Below, one piece after another: positions 34,461-43,900 of a stretch of DNA of 64,000 nucleotides. Under the pieces are notes generated by a model that saw only the letters and a list, made by a program, of their open reading frames with translations, ran no database searches and was not told the DNA's origin. Source of the DNA: CAUZIZ01 sp965219005. GTDB taxonomy: Bacteria; Acidobacteriota; UBA6911; RPQK01; JAJDTT01. The DNA lies in NCBI GenBank assembly GCA_965219005.1, contig CBDCMS010000002.1:310001-374000 (forward strand), read 5' to 3'. The stretch's first letter is position 1. Every line of letters begins with the position of its first letter. Both the position numbers and the translations under genes were made by a program.

Positions 34461-35408
34461 GGGAAGGATCCTCAGGCGAAGACGTCCCACGAACCCCTCT
34501 ATACCGCTGTGGGCTACGTTGACGCCAAGGCTTCTGCCCGCTGTCGTCTGGAGCCGGGGAAACGAAACGTCCTGGATGGAACGGCCGGCGTTGAGGGCGA
34601 AATAGTCGGCGACCACGTTCACCGTGACCAGGGCCCGGAGGTTGGCGTCGAAGCTGATCTGGGCGCTGATGCCACTGAGAGGGGCCTGCCGAAACGGTGG
34701 AATCACCGAGACGGTCCAGCCGGTCCAAATTTCGGTGTTCGAGTCGAACACCTGGATCAGAGACGATCCCACAGAGCCGGCCCGCACCACCATGGCATCT
34801 TTCTGGATAGAGGGCGAGTCCGTAACCTCGATGTCGACGCTCATCACAGAGGCTCCGGGAAGCCACTTCACATGGGGATTGTGACCGCGGACATAGAGCC
34901 AGCGGTTGTTGGTCACAAACTCGGTCTCGCCCAGGGGATCAGCGATGACCCTGAACTTTTCCAGCAAGCTCGCCGTCTCGATGGTCCGGCTGGTAGGGGG
35001 ACCTTGGAGGGAGCCAAGGGATTTCTGGGTGCGAAACATTCCATTCGCAGGGCAAAACGTCAGGGTCGTCGTCTTCCCCTGCGTCGGGTCCGCACTGAAC
35101 CCGGCTGCCTCCACCACAAAGTCGCTGCCCTCAGACAAGCTCGAAGACTTTCGGCTGACCCTCCAGCTGGCACCTTCTTCGGCCTCGATCTCGGCCACCA
35201 CCTCAACCTTTGGACCCTGTTCAAGAAGGTCGATAATAAAAGGAAAGAGAGAGATCCCCGAGAGGAGCGTCTGTTCGCAGTCCTCGCAGCCGGCTTCTCC
35301 TGTCGTATCGAAACCACCCACGGTCCCGGCCAGATTGCTCAGGGCCAGAACCAACAGGAGTCCCCAGAACTTCAACTCATACAGCTGTTTCAAAAACGAC
35401 CACACCAT
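34443..35408 (-). CDS. Exported protein of unknown function
   Basis: This 321-residue protein is not recognised. It has an N-terminal hydrophobic signal or anchor (LKFWGLLLVLALSNLAGTVG), a short Cys pair (GCEDC) and then a beta-rich Thr/Ser/Val stretch with no catalytic motif. Phrases such as WRVSRKSSSLSEGSDFVVEAAGFSADP and LRALVTVNVVADYFALNAGRS suggest immunoglobulin-like strands. It lies 52 bp downstream of the large repeat protein on the same strand and is probably co-transcribed. Its 3' end touches the decayed gene tail. A role as a surface or scaffold protein is inference only. Confidence 0.65.
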   Translation of the reverse strand: MVWSFLKQLYELKFWGLLLVLALSNLAGTVGGFDTTGEAGCEDCEQTLLSGISLFPFIIDLLEQGPKVEVVAEIEAEEGASWRVSRKSSSLSEGSDFVVEAAGFSADPTQGKTTTLTFCPANGMFRTQKSLGSLQGPPTSRTIETASLLEKFRVIADPLGETEFVTNNRWLYVRGHNPHVKWLPGASVMSVDIEVTDSPSIQKDAMVVRAGSVGSSLIQVFDSNTEIWTGWTVSVIPPFRQAPLSGISAQISFDANLRALVTVNVVADYFALNAGRSIQDVSFPRLQTTAGRSLGVNVAHSGIEGFVGRLRLRILPPAPAS

Positions 35409-35460
35409 GACTGCCTCTCAAGGGCTCGAGCAAGAATGTAAAGCTACTCTTGCAGCCATC

Positions 35461-38400
35461 CTAGGGAATCTCCAGAATCCGGCCTGCTTCTACCTCCAGA
35501 CCCGCATCCGCCCCGTTCGTGGTCCCCGATCGCATGCTGACCGCTGCTAGAACCCGAGCTCCTGACGAGGGCCGCTGAATAGGAAACCCGCTAAAGTCAA
35601 ACCTGAGCTCGAAGGAATTAGGAGGCTCCAACATCACCGGCTCCACGGCCAACGCATCCGGTACGTAGGCGAAGACCAGGCCCAAGGTGGCCCCTTCTCC
35701 ATCCCGAACCTTCTGCACGGTCATGGTCTGACCCGACAATTGCGTCGGATCCAACTGGCTGACCGTGACCAGCACCGCCCGGCCGTCTTCTGCTTCGCTC
35801 ACCTTGAGGTCGAATGCCTCCTGGTTGAATCCCTGCGTCATGACCCCGCTGCCTACCAGGCTATCGACCACGAGCCCGGCGAGAGAAATGTCCACGTCAT
35901 AGAGCTCAACCGAAAAATGCTCCAGAACAAACTGCGTCGGGTCCTGCTCGAAGCGGAAGAAAAGGGGTGGATCTGAGATGGTTTGAGGCTGCAGCACCCC
36001 CTCCTCGGTTTCTATCAGCCCCAATTCAAAACGGGGGCTGAAGAGCACCTTGGCCCGGTGGAAGTTCCCGGGACCCTGGCCGTTGTCGACTTGAATTGCG
36101 CCGTCGACCATTCCGGCCGGCACCCCTACGATCAAAACGTCCTCTTCGTCTCGAGCCGCCGGTACCGACAATGTCTCTCCGCCGACCATCGGGAACAGGA
36201 CCATGGGGGTGTCACCCAGGTTGGTTCCACCTAGCTGAAGGGCCTTACCCGGTTGAGGAAACTGGGGTGCAATGGCTTCCAGGTTGGCCTTCTGGGCGTC
36301 CGGCTCAATGAACGCGATCTCCTGGGTGGTACGCCGGACGATGGGAGCTCCCCCTTTGGGGTCGGTCGAGACGGAAGTGAACTCGGTCGTGATCGTCACC
36401 GGACCCGCGCTACCAGGGGCCTGAATCAGACCGGAAGGAAAGAAGAATTCCTGGTCGGCGTCGTCGGCCACCTCGGTAAAAGGCTCCTTACCCAGGAGCG
36501 TCAGCTCGACGATAAGACCACCGTCAGGCGTGCCTTCCATCCTTCCCTGCGCTTGAACGAAGATACCGTCGCTCTTTGTGATCACAGTGTCGAAGTCAAC
36601 ACTGCCAAGCTCCCGGACCAGGAACTCGAAAGTTCGGGTATTGGTGCCCAGAGCCAGATAGCCGAAAGCCAGCCGACTTCCCTCTCCCAGGCCATCGGTA
36701 TTCAAGCCGAGGCCAGGGGCGCTGATTCGCACCTTCTCCAGCGCGAAATCGCTATCGTTCTGATGCACTAGCCATCTGATGGCCGGAGAGCTTCCAGTCA
36801 GGTTCTGGGCGACATCCAGGGTGGACACCGGCCGAAACTGGTTCAGTCGGGTATGCAGGGTTGGCGTCGACGTGAGTTTGAACCCGGCCGAACGCAGGGC
36901 CAGCGGGGCCATCTGTGACCCGCTAGAGAAAGACAGAGAGCCATCGAACTCCTGGATATCCAGGTTGGGAAAATCCGTCGGGTTGAAGATTTCAGTTAGA
37001 AACAGCGAGGTATGGCCTCCTCGGGGCACCTTGATACTGCCAAACGCGGCGAATCTACCCTCCCGGTCACGGAGGCTCAGATTCAGGTTCACCTCGGCCC
37101 CCAGCTCATCTGACGGGCTGATCTGGGGAATTGCTACCGCCAGACCGGTGTTGAAGGGATCCAGTGAGCTGACGATGAGTCGGAACCGCCGAAAAACTGG
37201 AGTCGCCGCTACACCCACCTCCGCCACCAGGGTGCCGGCGGGGGTAAAGGTCCCGGCCGCGGACGATGCTGCTCCGGTCTCCAGTATCTGGAAGATCCCG
37301 GAGCCGCCCAGCGGCCCGTCCATCGTGACCTGAGCCCAGCCGACTCCGTTGCCGGTGCCTGAAGTCTCCAGGCGCAAAACCCCACCAGCAAGGAGAGCGA
37401 AATCAAAAAGGGAGTTGGTCTCGCCGTCGATGGTCACCTCAAGGGGACTGGTATCCGAATTGAAGAACTCAATCATCCCGCCAGCCGGGTTGGCAGTGTT
37501 GTTGAAGAGAATTATGCTCGTCACCACGCGTAGTCCGCCGAAGACGCCGTCACCGACGTGGGGAATCACCAGCTTGGTCTGCTGGCTGGCTGCCGGCGGT
37601 GGCAAAAGGGCCGGTAATGAGGTAAGCAGGCTGCCGGTGGATCTCAGCGTCACGGCGGCGAAGGAGGACCCTGGGGCGGTCTGGGCCGCGGGGCTGCTCG
37701 ATTGGGCCGCGCCTCCGGACCGGATCACTACGCTTCCCTCGAACTCATCGATTCCCGGTTCATTGCTGAAGAGCTCGTCCAGGAAAATGGCCAGATGTCC
37801 GCGGGGGAGAAGAGTCCGCTCCTCGACCGCGACCTGCGTGCCGTCGATGCGGTTGAGGGTAAAGACCAGATCGACCGTCTGGTCGTCGCTGGGATTGGCG
37901 GCCGCGACCCCGGTGCGGCTACTCCCAATGGAATCGGCGAAGATCGTAAATTCATTGCCCAAGACCGATGCAGGTACCCCAACGTCGGTCAAGACATTCT
38001 CCTGGGAGTCTCGGATCCCGAAGCTGAGCGAACCGCTTATGGGTTGATCTGAGTGGACATGCACCCAACCGGTCTTGAGCTCACCGGCACCCCCGGTCGT
38101 AAATCTTGCCAGCTCGGCTTCCCTCAACTCGAAGGGAAAGGAGCTGCCGATGGCCCCGTTGAGCGTCAGCTCGAGCGGATTCCCGTTGTCATCGTAGAAC
38201 TCAATGGTTCCGGTAACGGCCTCCTGCGAGCTGAAGAAATCATCCTCCAAGAGCTCGATCGTCGTCTGTAAGCGCTGGTCGGTACCAGCGATGGGCCCAT
38301 CCCCCATCTGAGCAAAAACCAGGGACACGCCAGTCTCCACCACCGCATAGGAAGGGGGAAGATCATGCTGATGAGGAGGAGACTCCAAACGGGCCAGTGA

Positions 38401-38610
38401 GGATCGCCGCCAGCCTCCCGGCAGGTCGAAGGAGAGTCGATCCAGCTGTGTCTCGGATAGGCCGTAGGATTGGAGCAGCTTATACCGGATCAGCTGTTCG
38501 GTCACCTGGGAGCCCCCGGTGAAGTAGACGAGCCCCGCAAAGGAGATCAGGAGGAGGGCGAAACCCCAGACTATCTTGGGAAACTTCTTTTTCTGGTTTT
38601 TCTGGCTCAC
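35461..38610 (-). CDS. Large extracellular beta-repeat protein with membrane anchor
   Basis: The protein has about 1049 residues. A basic N-terminus (SQKNQKKKFPK) precedes one hydrophobic helix (IVWGFALLLISFAGLVYF), so it is anchored or exported. Internal repeats of about 110 residues alternate two modules: one with IEFYDDNGNPLELTLNG..GWVHVHSDQPISGSL (again IEFFNSDTSPLEVTIDG..GWAQVTMDGPLGGSG), and one with TGVAAANPSDDQTVDLVFTL..LPRGHLAIFLDELF (again TGLAVAIPQ..VPRGGHTSLFLTEIF). A C-terminal IPT/TIG-like segment has FPQPGKALQLGGTNLGDTP. Such arrays are frequent in Acidobacteriota surface proteins of unknown role. The start is uncertain: GTG at 38610 is favoured, GTG 38652 and TTG 38754 are alternatives. 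Confidence 0.75.
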   Translation of the reverse strand: MSQKNQKKKFPKIVWGFALLLISFAGLVYFTGGSQVTEQLIRYKLLQSYGLSETQLDRLSFDLPGGWRRSSLARLESPPHQHDLPPSYAVVETGVSLVFAQMGDGPIAGTDQRLQTTIELLEDDFFSSQEAVTGTIEFYDDNGNPLELTLNGAIGSSFPFELREAELARFTTGGAGELKTGWVHVHSDQPISGSLSFGIRDSQENVLTDVGVPASVLGNEFTIFADSIGSSRTGVAAANPSDDQTVDLVFTLNRIDGTQVAVEERTLLPRGHLAIFLDELFSNEPGIDEFEGSVVIRSGGAAQSSSPAAQTAPGSSFAAVTLRSTGSLLTSLPALLPPPAASQQTKLVIPHVGDGVFGGLRVVTSIILFNNTANPAGGMIEFFNSDTSPLEVTIDGETNSLFDFALLAGGVLRLETSGTGNGVGWAQVTMDGPLGGSGIFQILETGAASSAAGTFTPAGTLVAEVGVAATPVFRRFRLIVSSLDPFNTGLAVAIPQISPSDELGAEVNLNLSLRDREGRFAAFGSIKVPRGGHTSLFLTEIFNPTDFPNLDIQEFDGSLSFSSGSQMAPLALRSAGFKLTSTPTLHTRLNQFRPVSTLDVAQNLTGSSPAIRWLVHQNDSDFALEKVRISAPGLGLNTDGLGEGSRLAFGYLALGTNTRTFEFLVRELGSVDFDTVITKSDGIFVQAQGRMEGTPDGGLIVELTLLGKEPFTEVADDADQEFFFPSGLIQAPGSAGPVTITTEFTSVSTDPKGGAPIVRRTTQEIAFIEPDAQKANLEAIAPQFPQPGKALQLGGTNLGDTPMVLFPMVGGETLSVPAARDEEDVLIVGVPAGMVDGAIQVDNGQGPGNFHRAKVLFSPRFELGLIETEEGVLQPQTISDPPLFFRFEQDPTQFVLEHFSVELYDVDISLAGLVVDSLVGSGVMTQGFNQEAFDLKVSEAEDGRAVLVTVSQLDPTQLSGQTMTVQKVRDGEGATLGLVFAYVPDALAVEPVMLEPPNSFELRFDFSGFPIQRPSSGARVLAAVSMRSGTTNGADAGLEVEAGRILEIP

Positions 38611-38770
38611 GATCAGGCGACCTTGATCAGAAACCGTATCTTTGGTTGTCACAAATGCAACCGGTTCGAGAGGAGCGGGAGGTCCCTCTTCCCTCACCCA
38701 TGCCCATGCCCATGCCCTGGGTCGAGAGGGCCGACAAAAGACACTTCGGCCCAAAGACGAAGCTACATTA

Positions 38771-38825
38771 GGTTTTCAGGTCATTGGAACCACCAGCCGA
38801 GCTACCTCATTCGAGAGAGAAACTG
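38771..38825 (+). repeat. REP-like unit, degenerate
   Basis: It starts GGTTTTCAGGTCATTGG, has ACCAGCCGAGCTACC in the middle and ends TCATTCGAGAGAGAAACT. It is the first of two same-oriented units that bracket the 29-bp inverted repeat at 38863-39007. Confidence 0.65.
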
Positions 38826-38862
38826 GGGTTGCCTCTCCTATGATCATCGTTAGCAACCCTGT

Positions 38863-39007
38863 CAGAGCCGTGACCGTGAGGGAGCGGGATCCGACATCTT
38901 GATGTCGGAAATGATGCGCTCTTGGGGACGGAGAGGTGCTCTGGTTGATGACGTCAAAGAGGATCCGATCCGTGATCAGATCCCGCTCCCTCACGGTCAC
39001 GGCTCTG
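38863..39007. repeat. 29-bp perfect inverted repeat with inner hairpin
   Basis: The arms are 38863-38891 and 38979-39007 and are perfect reverse complements, starting CAGAGCCGTGACCGTGAGGG. The 87-bp spacer holds a second hairpin CCGACATC-TT-GATGTCGG (38891-38908). A shortened relative at 6885-6925 has kept only CAGAGCCGT/CACGGCTCTG. The structure resembles a small palindromic mobile unit rather than a terminator, as there is no T-run and no gene end nearby. Confidence 0.85.
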
Positions 39008-39043
39008 TCAAATGGCGACTCTTGCATGATCTCGTCGCCGATG

Positions 39044-39187
39044 AAGTTTCAGGTTAGTGGCCCCCCCAGCGGTGCTGGCCCCATTCGAGAAGGAAACTTT
39101 ACGTGGATCAAGGAGCCCATCACCTACGCCGAAGGCGTTACTGCGTGTAGCCCAGGGTTGGCGATGCGAAGCGAGCTACCCTGGGTT
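39044..39187 (+). repeat. REP-like unit joined to the 63-bp repeat (left copy)
   Basis: The REP-like unit (39044-39099) runs from AAGTTTCAGGTTAGTGG to GGAAACTT and contains CCAGCGGTGCTGG. It is the intact counterpart of the unit broken by IS1595 at 6996/8001. After ACGTGGATCAAGGAGCCCAT comes the 63-bp repeat at 39125-39187 (TACGCCGAAGGCGTTACTGC, then TAGCCCAGGGTTG, GCGAAGCGAGCT), repeated in reverse at 40628-40690 beyond the IS481. Confidence 0.8.
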
Positions 39188-39294
39188 AGAAGTTGACCCT
39201 GTCTTCTCTACACTGAAAGTGTTATTGCCAAAACGCTACCAAGATATCGAATGCTCCAATTGCGGCAATAACCCCGTTGGGGTAGGGCGTTTTC

Positions 39295-40608
39295 TGTAAC
39301 TCCCGATACATAGGTAACATTTTCTCCCGGGCACATGGGTTACACTTTTTGGAGTCTGAGGTTCTCATTGTCTTGCGGGTTTTCGTCCCAATCGTTTGGC
39401 CGGTAAGACCCGCCCCTTCCGTTCATCGAACAGGCCGAGTTCCAGGTACTCGAAGTAGACGGCCCACTGACCCTCTCCCACAGGCTTTAAACCAATCTGC
39501 TGTCCCCGCAAGGTCTCAGTGAGTCTGATGTCTTTGCCCTTCCACTTGATTTGTCCGCGTTTGCGTACCCTCCGCTTTTCCCACTCATCGGGATACCCTC
39601 TTTGCGCGGGCAAGCGCGAAGGATACTCCCGAGGAGCCGGCTGGTAAAAGCTCACCGGTGGCTTTTGGCCCAACGCTTCATGGGGGCGCTCCTGGTTGTA
39701 TTCCCAAAGAAAGGCTTCAAAGGCCTTCTGCTGGGGGCCTAGATTACTTCGTGGCGGCTTGGCCGTCGCTTCCTTGAGAGTCCGGTGCATCCGCTCATGC
39801 CGTCCGTTCTGTTGCGGACAACCCGGTTGGATCCGTTGCAATTCAATCCCCAAGCGCACCCACCATACGGCGAGCTCACTGAGTCCTCCCAGAGCCCTGG
39901 TCGCAAACGGGGGGCCATTGTCCGTGCGGATCGCCTCGGGCAATCCGTAGTTCTGGAACGTCTTCATAAACAGGGGCTTGACCGTGAGGAAGCCGGTCGC
40001 TCCACCCAAGCCCTGGCAACACAACAAGTAGCGACTATGCGCATCACTGATCGTCAAGGGCGTGCACTTGCTGCCGTCTGGGGTCCGAAACCACCCCTTG
40101 AAGTCCGCACACCAGAGCGCATTGGCCTCCTGACAATCCCTAAAGGGCTGCTCCGTCGGCACCGCCTGCCGTCGTCGTTTGGCCACCCTACTCAAGCCGT
40201 GACGTCTCAAGATCTCGCTCACCGTGCTCTCGGCCGGGCACCGAGACACCCCCACCACCTTCTCCAGTTCGACCCTTAACTTAGGCGCGCCCCACAACGG
40301 CTTACGGGCCTTCAATTCTAAAAGCTTCTTCTGGATCTTCTCTCCCACCGCGTTGGGGTGGCTGTGGGGCGCACGGGAGCGATCCTCCAGCCCCGACCCT
40401 CCTTCTTTTTCGTAGCGCAACAACCACTTGTAGACCGTTTTCCGACTCACCCCATAGGCCCGCGACAACTCACTGATTCCATCCTCCCCCTTCAAATACT
40501 CGCTCACCAATCTGATTCGTTCGTTCATCACACAGGTCTCTTTCCATGACATGACTCCTCTTGTAACCTATGTGCCTGGGAGAAATTGTTACCTATGTGC
40601 CCGGAACA
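39295..40608 (-). mobile_element. IS481-family insertion sequence
   Basis: The element is about 1.3 kb with one transposase on the minus strand. The ends are imperfect inverted repeats, with ACATAGGTAACATTTTCTCC near 39308 matched by the reverse complement near 40590. Each end also holds a direct repeat of the ACATAGGTAAC/ACATAGGTTAC core, probably two transposase-binding sites. The right end is TGTTCCGGGC read inward; the left is less conserved, so the boundaries are within a few bases. No target duplication could be defined. Confidence 0.8.
39365..40552 (-). CDS. IS481-family transposase
   Basis: This 395-residue integrase-type transposase begins with a helix-turn-helix segment (EGISELSRAYGVSRKTVYKWLLRY), a second one (VSRCPAESTVSEILRRHGLSR), then the rve catalytic core: ALWCADFKGWF (first Asp), IRTDNGPPFA (second Asp), and a Glu in NGRHERMHRTLKEAT. 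The HEALGQKPPVSFYQPAPREYP tail is typical of IS481. The first Asp sits in ADFKGWF as in the family. The frame is intact. Confidence 0.95.
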   Translation of the reverse strand: MSWKETCVMNERIRLVSEYLKGEDGISELSRAYGVSRKTVYKWLLRYEKEGGSGLEDRSRAPHSHPNAVGEKIQKKLLELKARKPLWGAPKLRVELEKVVGVSRCPAESTVSEILRRHGLSRVAKRRRQAVPTEQPFRDCQEANALWCADFKGWFRTPDGSKCTPLTISDAHSRYLLCCQGLGGATGFLTVKPLFMKTFQNYGLPEAIRTDNGPPFATRALGGLSELAVWWVRLGIELQRIQPGCPQQNGRHERMHRTLKEATAKPPRSNLGPQQKAFEAFLWEYNQERPHEALGQKPPVSFYQPAPREYPSRLPAQRGYPDEWEKRRVRKRGQIKWKGKDIRLTETLRGQQIGLKPVGEGQWAVYFEYLELGLFDERKGRVLPAKRLGRKPARQ

Positions 40609-40627
40609 TACCTTTCCTGACCAGCCT

Positions 40628-40827
40628 TAACCCAGGGCAGCTCGCTTCGCATTGCAACCCTGGGCTACACGCAATAACACCTTCGGCGTAAGAACGTGTC
40701 CCAAGAACGTCACATGGCATTCTAGCTCCCGTAAGTTTCAGGTTAGCCCGGCCACCGGCTGCGCACGATCGCAAAGGAAAGAAACTACTCGAGCCATGGA
40801 AGCCTGAAGCGCAAGCGAGGGGTTGGT
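40628..40827. repeat. 63-bp repeat (inverted), REP-like unit and 35-bp motif
   Basis: The 63-bp repeat at 40628-40690 is the reverse complement, with about five changes, of 39125-39187. Next are a REP-like unit at 40733-40786 (AAGTTTCAGGTTAGCC to GAAACT) and the 35-bp motif at 40793-40827 (GAAGCCTGAAGCGCAAGCG). The segment 40690-40827 aligns with 23851-23985. The remaining 90 bp up to lhr shows no motif. Confidence 0.8.
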
Positions 40828-40915
40828 TTCTGCGAGAGCTGCCTTCCGATTCGGGTAGAATAGGGGTTTCCTATCGTCTTCCCCTTGCTGTGGAGTCCGG
40901 AGGAACGTCACCCCG

Positions 40916-43900
40916 ATGATGGATTTTCACCCTGCCGTCTCGAGTTGGTTTGAGCGTCGCTTCGGCGATCCCACCGAGCCGCAGAAACAGGGATGGCCTG
41001 CCATCCGGGCCGGCGGGAACGTGCTGATCGGAGCACCCACGGGATCTGGGAAGACATTGGCCGCCTTTCTCTGCGCCATCGATCGTCTGGTCAAGGAAGG
41101 TTCCTCCGCGGAATTGCCCGACCAGACCCTTATCCTCTACATTTCCCCACTCAAAGCCTTGGCCAACGATATCCAGAAGAACCTTCTGGAACCTCTCCGT
41201 GAGATCCAGCAGGTGGGGAGAGACCTCGACTTCGAGCTGCCCCAAATCCACCCTCTGGTGCGCACTGGCGATACCCTCCCTCGGGAACGCCGCCGGATGA
41301 GCCAGCGGCCTCCTCACATTCTGGTGACAACCCCCGAGTCGGTCTTCATTCTGCTGACCAGCGAGGGCGGCAGGCAGATACTGAAGGACGTGCGCACCGT
41401 CATCGTCGATGAGATTCACGCTTTGGCTAGGGACAAGCGAGGGGCACATCTCAGCCTCTCTCTGGAGCGCCTCGAAGAGCTGACCGGAACACCCTTCCAG
41501 CGCATCGGCCTGTCGGCGACTCAGAAACCCATCAAGGCAATCGCAAATTTCCTGGCCGGACCTTCGCGTCCGGTCACCATCGTCGACATCGGACATCGCC
41601 GCGAGATGCAGCTTGCGGTCGAAGTACCGCGGGATGAACTGGGAGCGGTCGCTTCCAACGAGATGTGGGAGGATATCTACGAGCGGCTGGCATCGGTGAT
41701 TGAAGAGAACCGAACTACCCTTGTCTTCGTGAACACCCGCAGACTGGCCGAGCGGGTCGCACATCATCTGGCGGAGCGGTTGGGCGAGAGCGCTGTCGCT
41801 GCTCATCATGGGAGCCTTTCGCGCGAAATCCGTCTGGGTGTGGAGCAGCAGCTCAAGCAGGGTGGGCTCAGGGCTGTCGTCGCCACAGCTTCCCTGGAGC
41901 TGGGCATCGATATCGGTTCTGTGGATCTGGTCTGCCAGATCGGCTCGACTCGCAGTATCGCGGTGGCGCTGCAGCGGGTGGGTCGCTCGGGACACTGGAC
42001 CGGAGCGGTCTCGAAGGGACTCCTCTTCCCCTCCACACGTGACGAGCTGCTGGAATGCGCAGCTGTGGTGCGAGCGATTCGTGCCGGCAACCTGGACCGC
42101 ATCCTCATTCCCGCGGCTCCCTTGGACATCCTGGCCCAACAGATCGTAGCGGCAGCCGCTTCCTGCGAGTGGTCAGAGGAGACCCTGCTGAAAACCTTCC
42201 GGCGATCCGCTCCATACGCGGATCTAACCGAAGACGCATTCGACTCCATCCTGGGACTGCTCTCGGAAGGCATATCCACAAGGCACGGACGCAGGGGTGC
42301 CTATCTGCACCGAGACCGAGTCAACCGGAGGATCCGGGCCCGCCGCAATGCTCGCCTGGCCGCCATTACCTCGGGGGGCGCAATTCCGGAACTGGCGAAC
42401 TATCTGGTCAAGGTCGATCCAGAGGAGACCATCATCGGAACCCTCGACGAAGACTTCGCGATCGAGAGCATGAGGGGTGACATCTTCTTGCTGGGCAGTA
42501 ATTCCTGGCGCATTCGGCGGGTTGAGTCTGGAAGCGTTCGCGTCGAGGATGCCCACGGAGCTCCACCCACCATACCCTTCTGGCGAGGGGAGGCTCCGGC
42601 GAGGACATCTGAGCTCTCCGAGACCCTGTCTCAGGTCCGGGAAGAGGTGGCCCGACTCGATGCCCCCAAAGCGGTCCGCTGGCTTCAAACCGAATGTGGG
42701 CTGGATCAGGCGGGCGCCGAGCAGGCAACCGCCTATGTGCACGCAGCCCAGACTGCTCTTGGAGCCCTTCCCACCCAGGGCTGCATCGTCGCTGAGCGCT
42801 TTTTCGACGAGGCTGGAGGAATGCAGTTGGTCATCCATTCTCCCCTGGGTGGCCGCATCAACAAAGCCTGGGGGCTGGCACTGAGGAAGCGGTTCTGCCG
42901 TTCCTTCAACTTCGAGCTCCAGGCGGCCGCCACCGACAACGGCATCCTGATCTCACTCAGCGACCAGCACAGCTTCCCCCTGGACGTCATTTTTTCGTTC
43001 CTGTCGCCCAAGACCGTCCGCGAGGTGCTGCTGCAGGCGATGCTGGCCACCCCTTTGTTCGGGACACGTTGGCGCTGGAATGTGACCCGAGCCCTGGCGA
43101 TCCTGCGATTCGCAAACGGCCGCAAGGTCCCTCCGCCCTTACAGCGAATCCGGGCTGACGATCTATTGGCCGCCGTCTTTCCCGAGCAGGCGGCCTGCCA
43201 GGAAAACATCCAGGGAGAGATAGCGGTCCCGGACCACCCCCTCGTCGACGAAACGGTTCGGGACTGCCTCACCGAAGCCATGGATGTGGAAGGTCTATCG
43301 CAGATTCTGGAGAAAATCGAAAACGGCCAGATCCGCTGTGTTGCTGTCGATACCCCGGAACCTTCCCCCCTCAGCCACGAGATCCTGAACTCCAACCCCT
43401 ACACCTTCCTGGACGATGCTCCCCTGGAGGAGCGACGGGCCCGAGCTGTCCAGACCCCACGAAGGCTGCTCCCGGCTCACGCTCGCGAGCTGGGCGCCCT
43501 GAATCCAGAGGCGATTCGAGAGGTTGCGGAGGAGGCCTGGCCCACCATCCGAAATGCCGATGAGCTGCATGATGCCCTGCTCACGCTGGGAATTCTGTGC
43601 GAGCAGGATGCTTCCCCCCATTTATCCACGCTACAACAACTCGTCAAGGAGGGACGGGCCTACCAGGTCACTCTCGCGGGAAGCCCAGAATCCGCAGCCC
43701 AGCAAACGGAACCCGGGATCGAGACCGAGGATTCGACCTTCTGGGTGGCTGCCGAGCGTGTGCAGCTGGTCCGGAAGGCCTACCCGGAACCACGGTTCCT
43801 TCCCTCCCTCGCCGGGCCCGAAGAAATGGACCGCTACCTCTGGGATCGCGACCGGGAACTCAGCTCCCACGATGCGCTGCGCGAAATCGTGCGCTGCCGG

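Noticed and set aside
40871..42139. Open frame of 422 codons on the minus strand
   Set aside because: It is antisense to the Lhr helicase core, with all helicase motifs on the plus strand.
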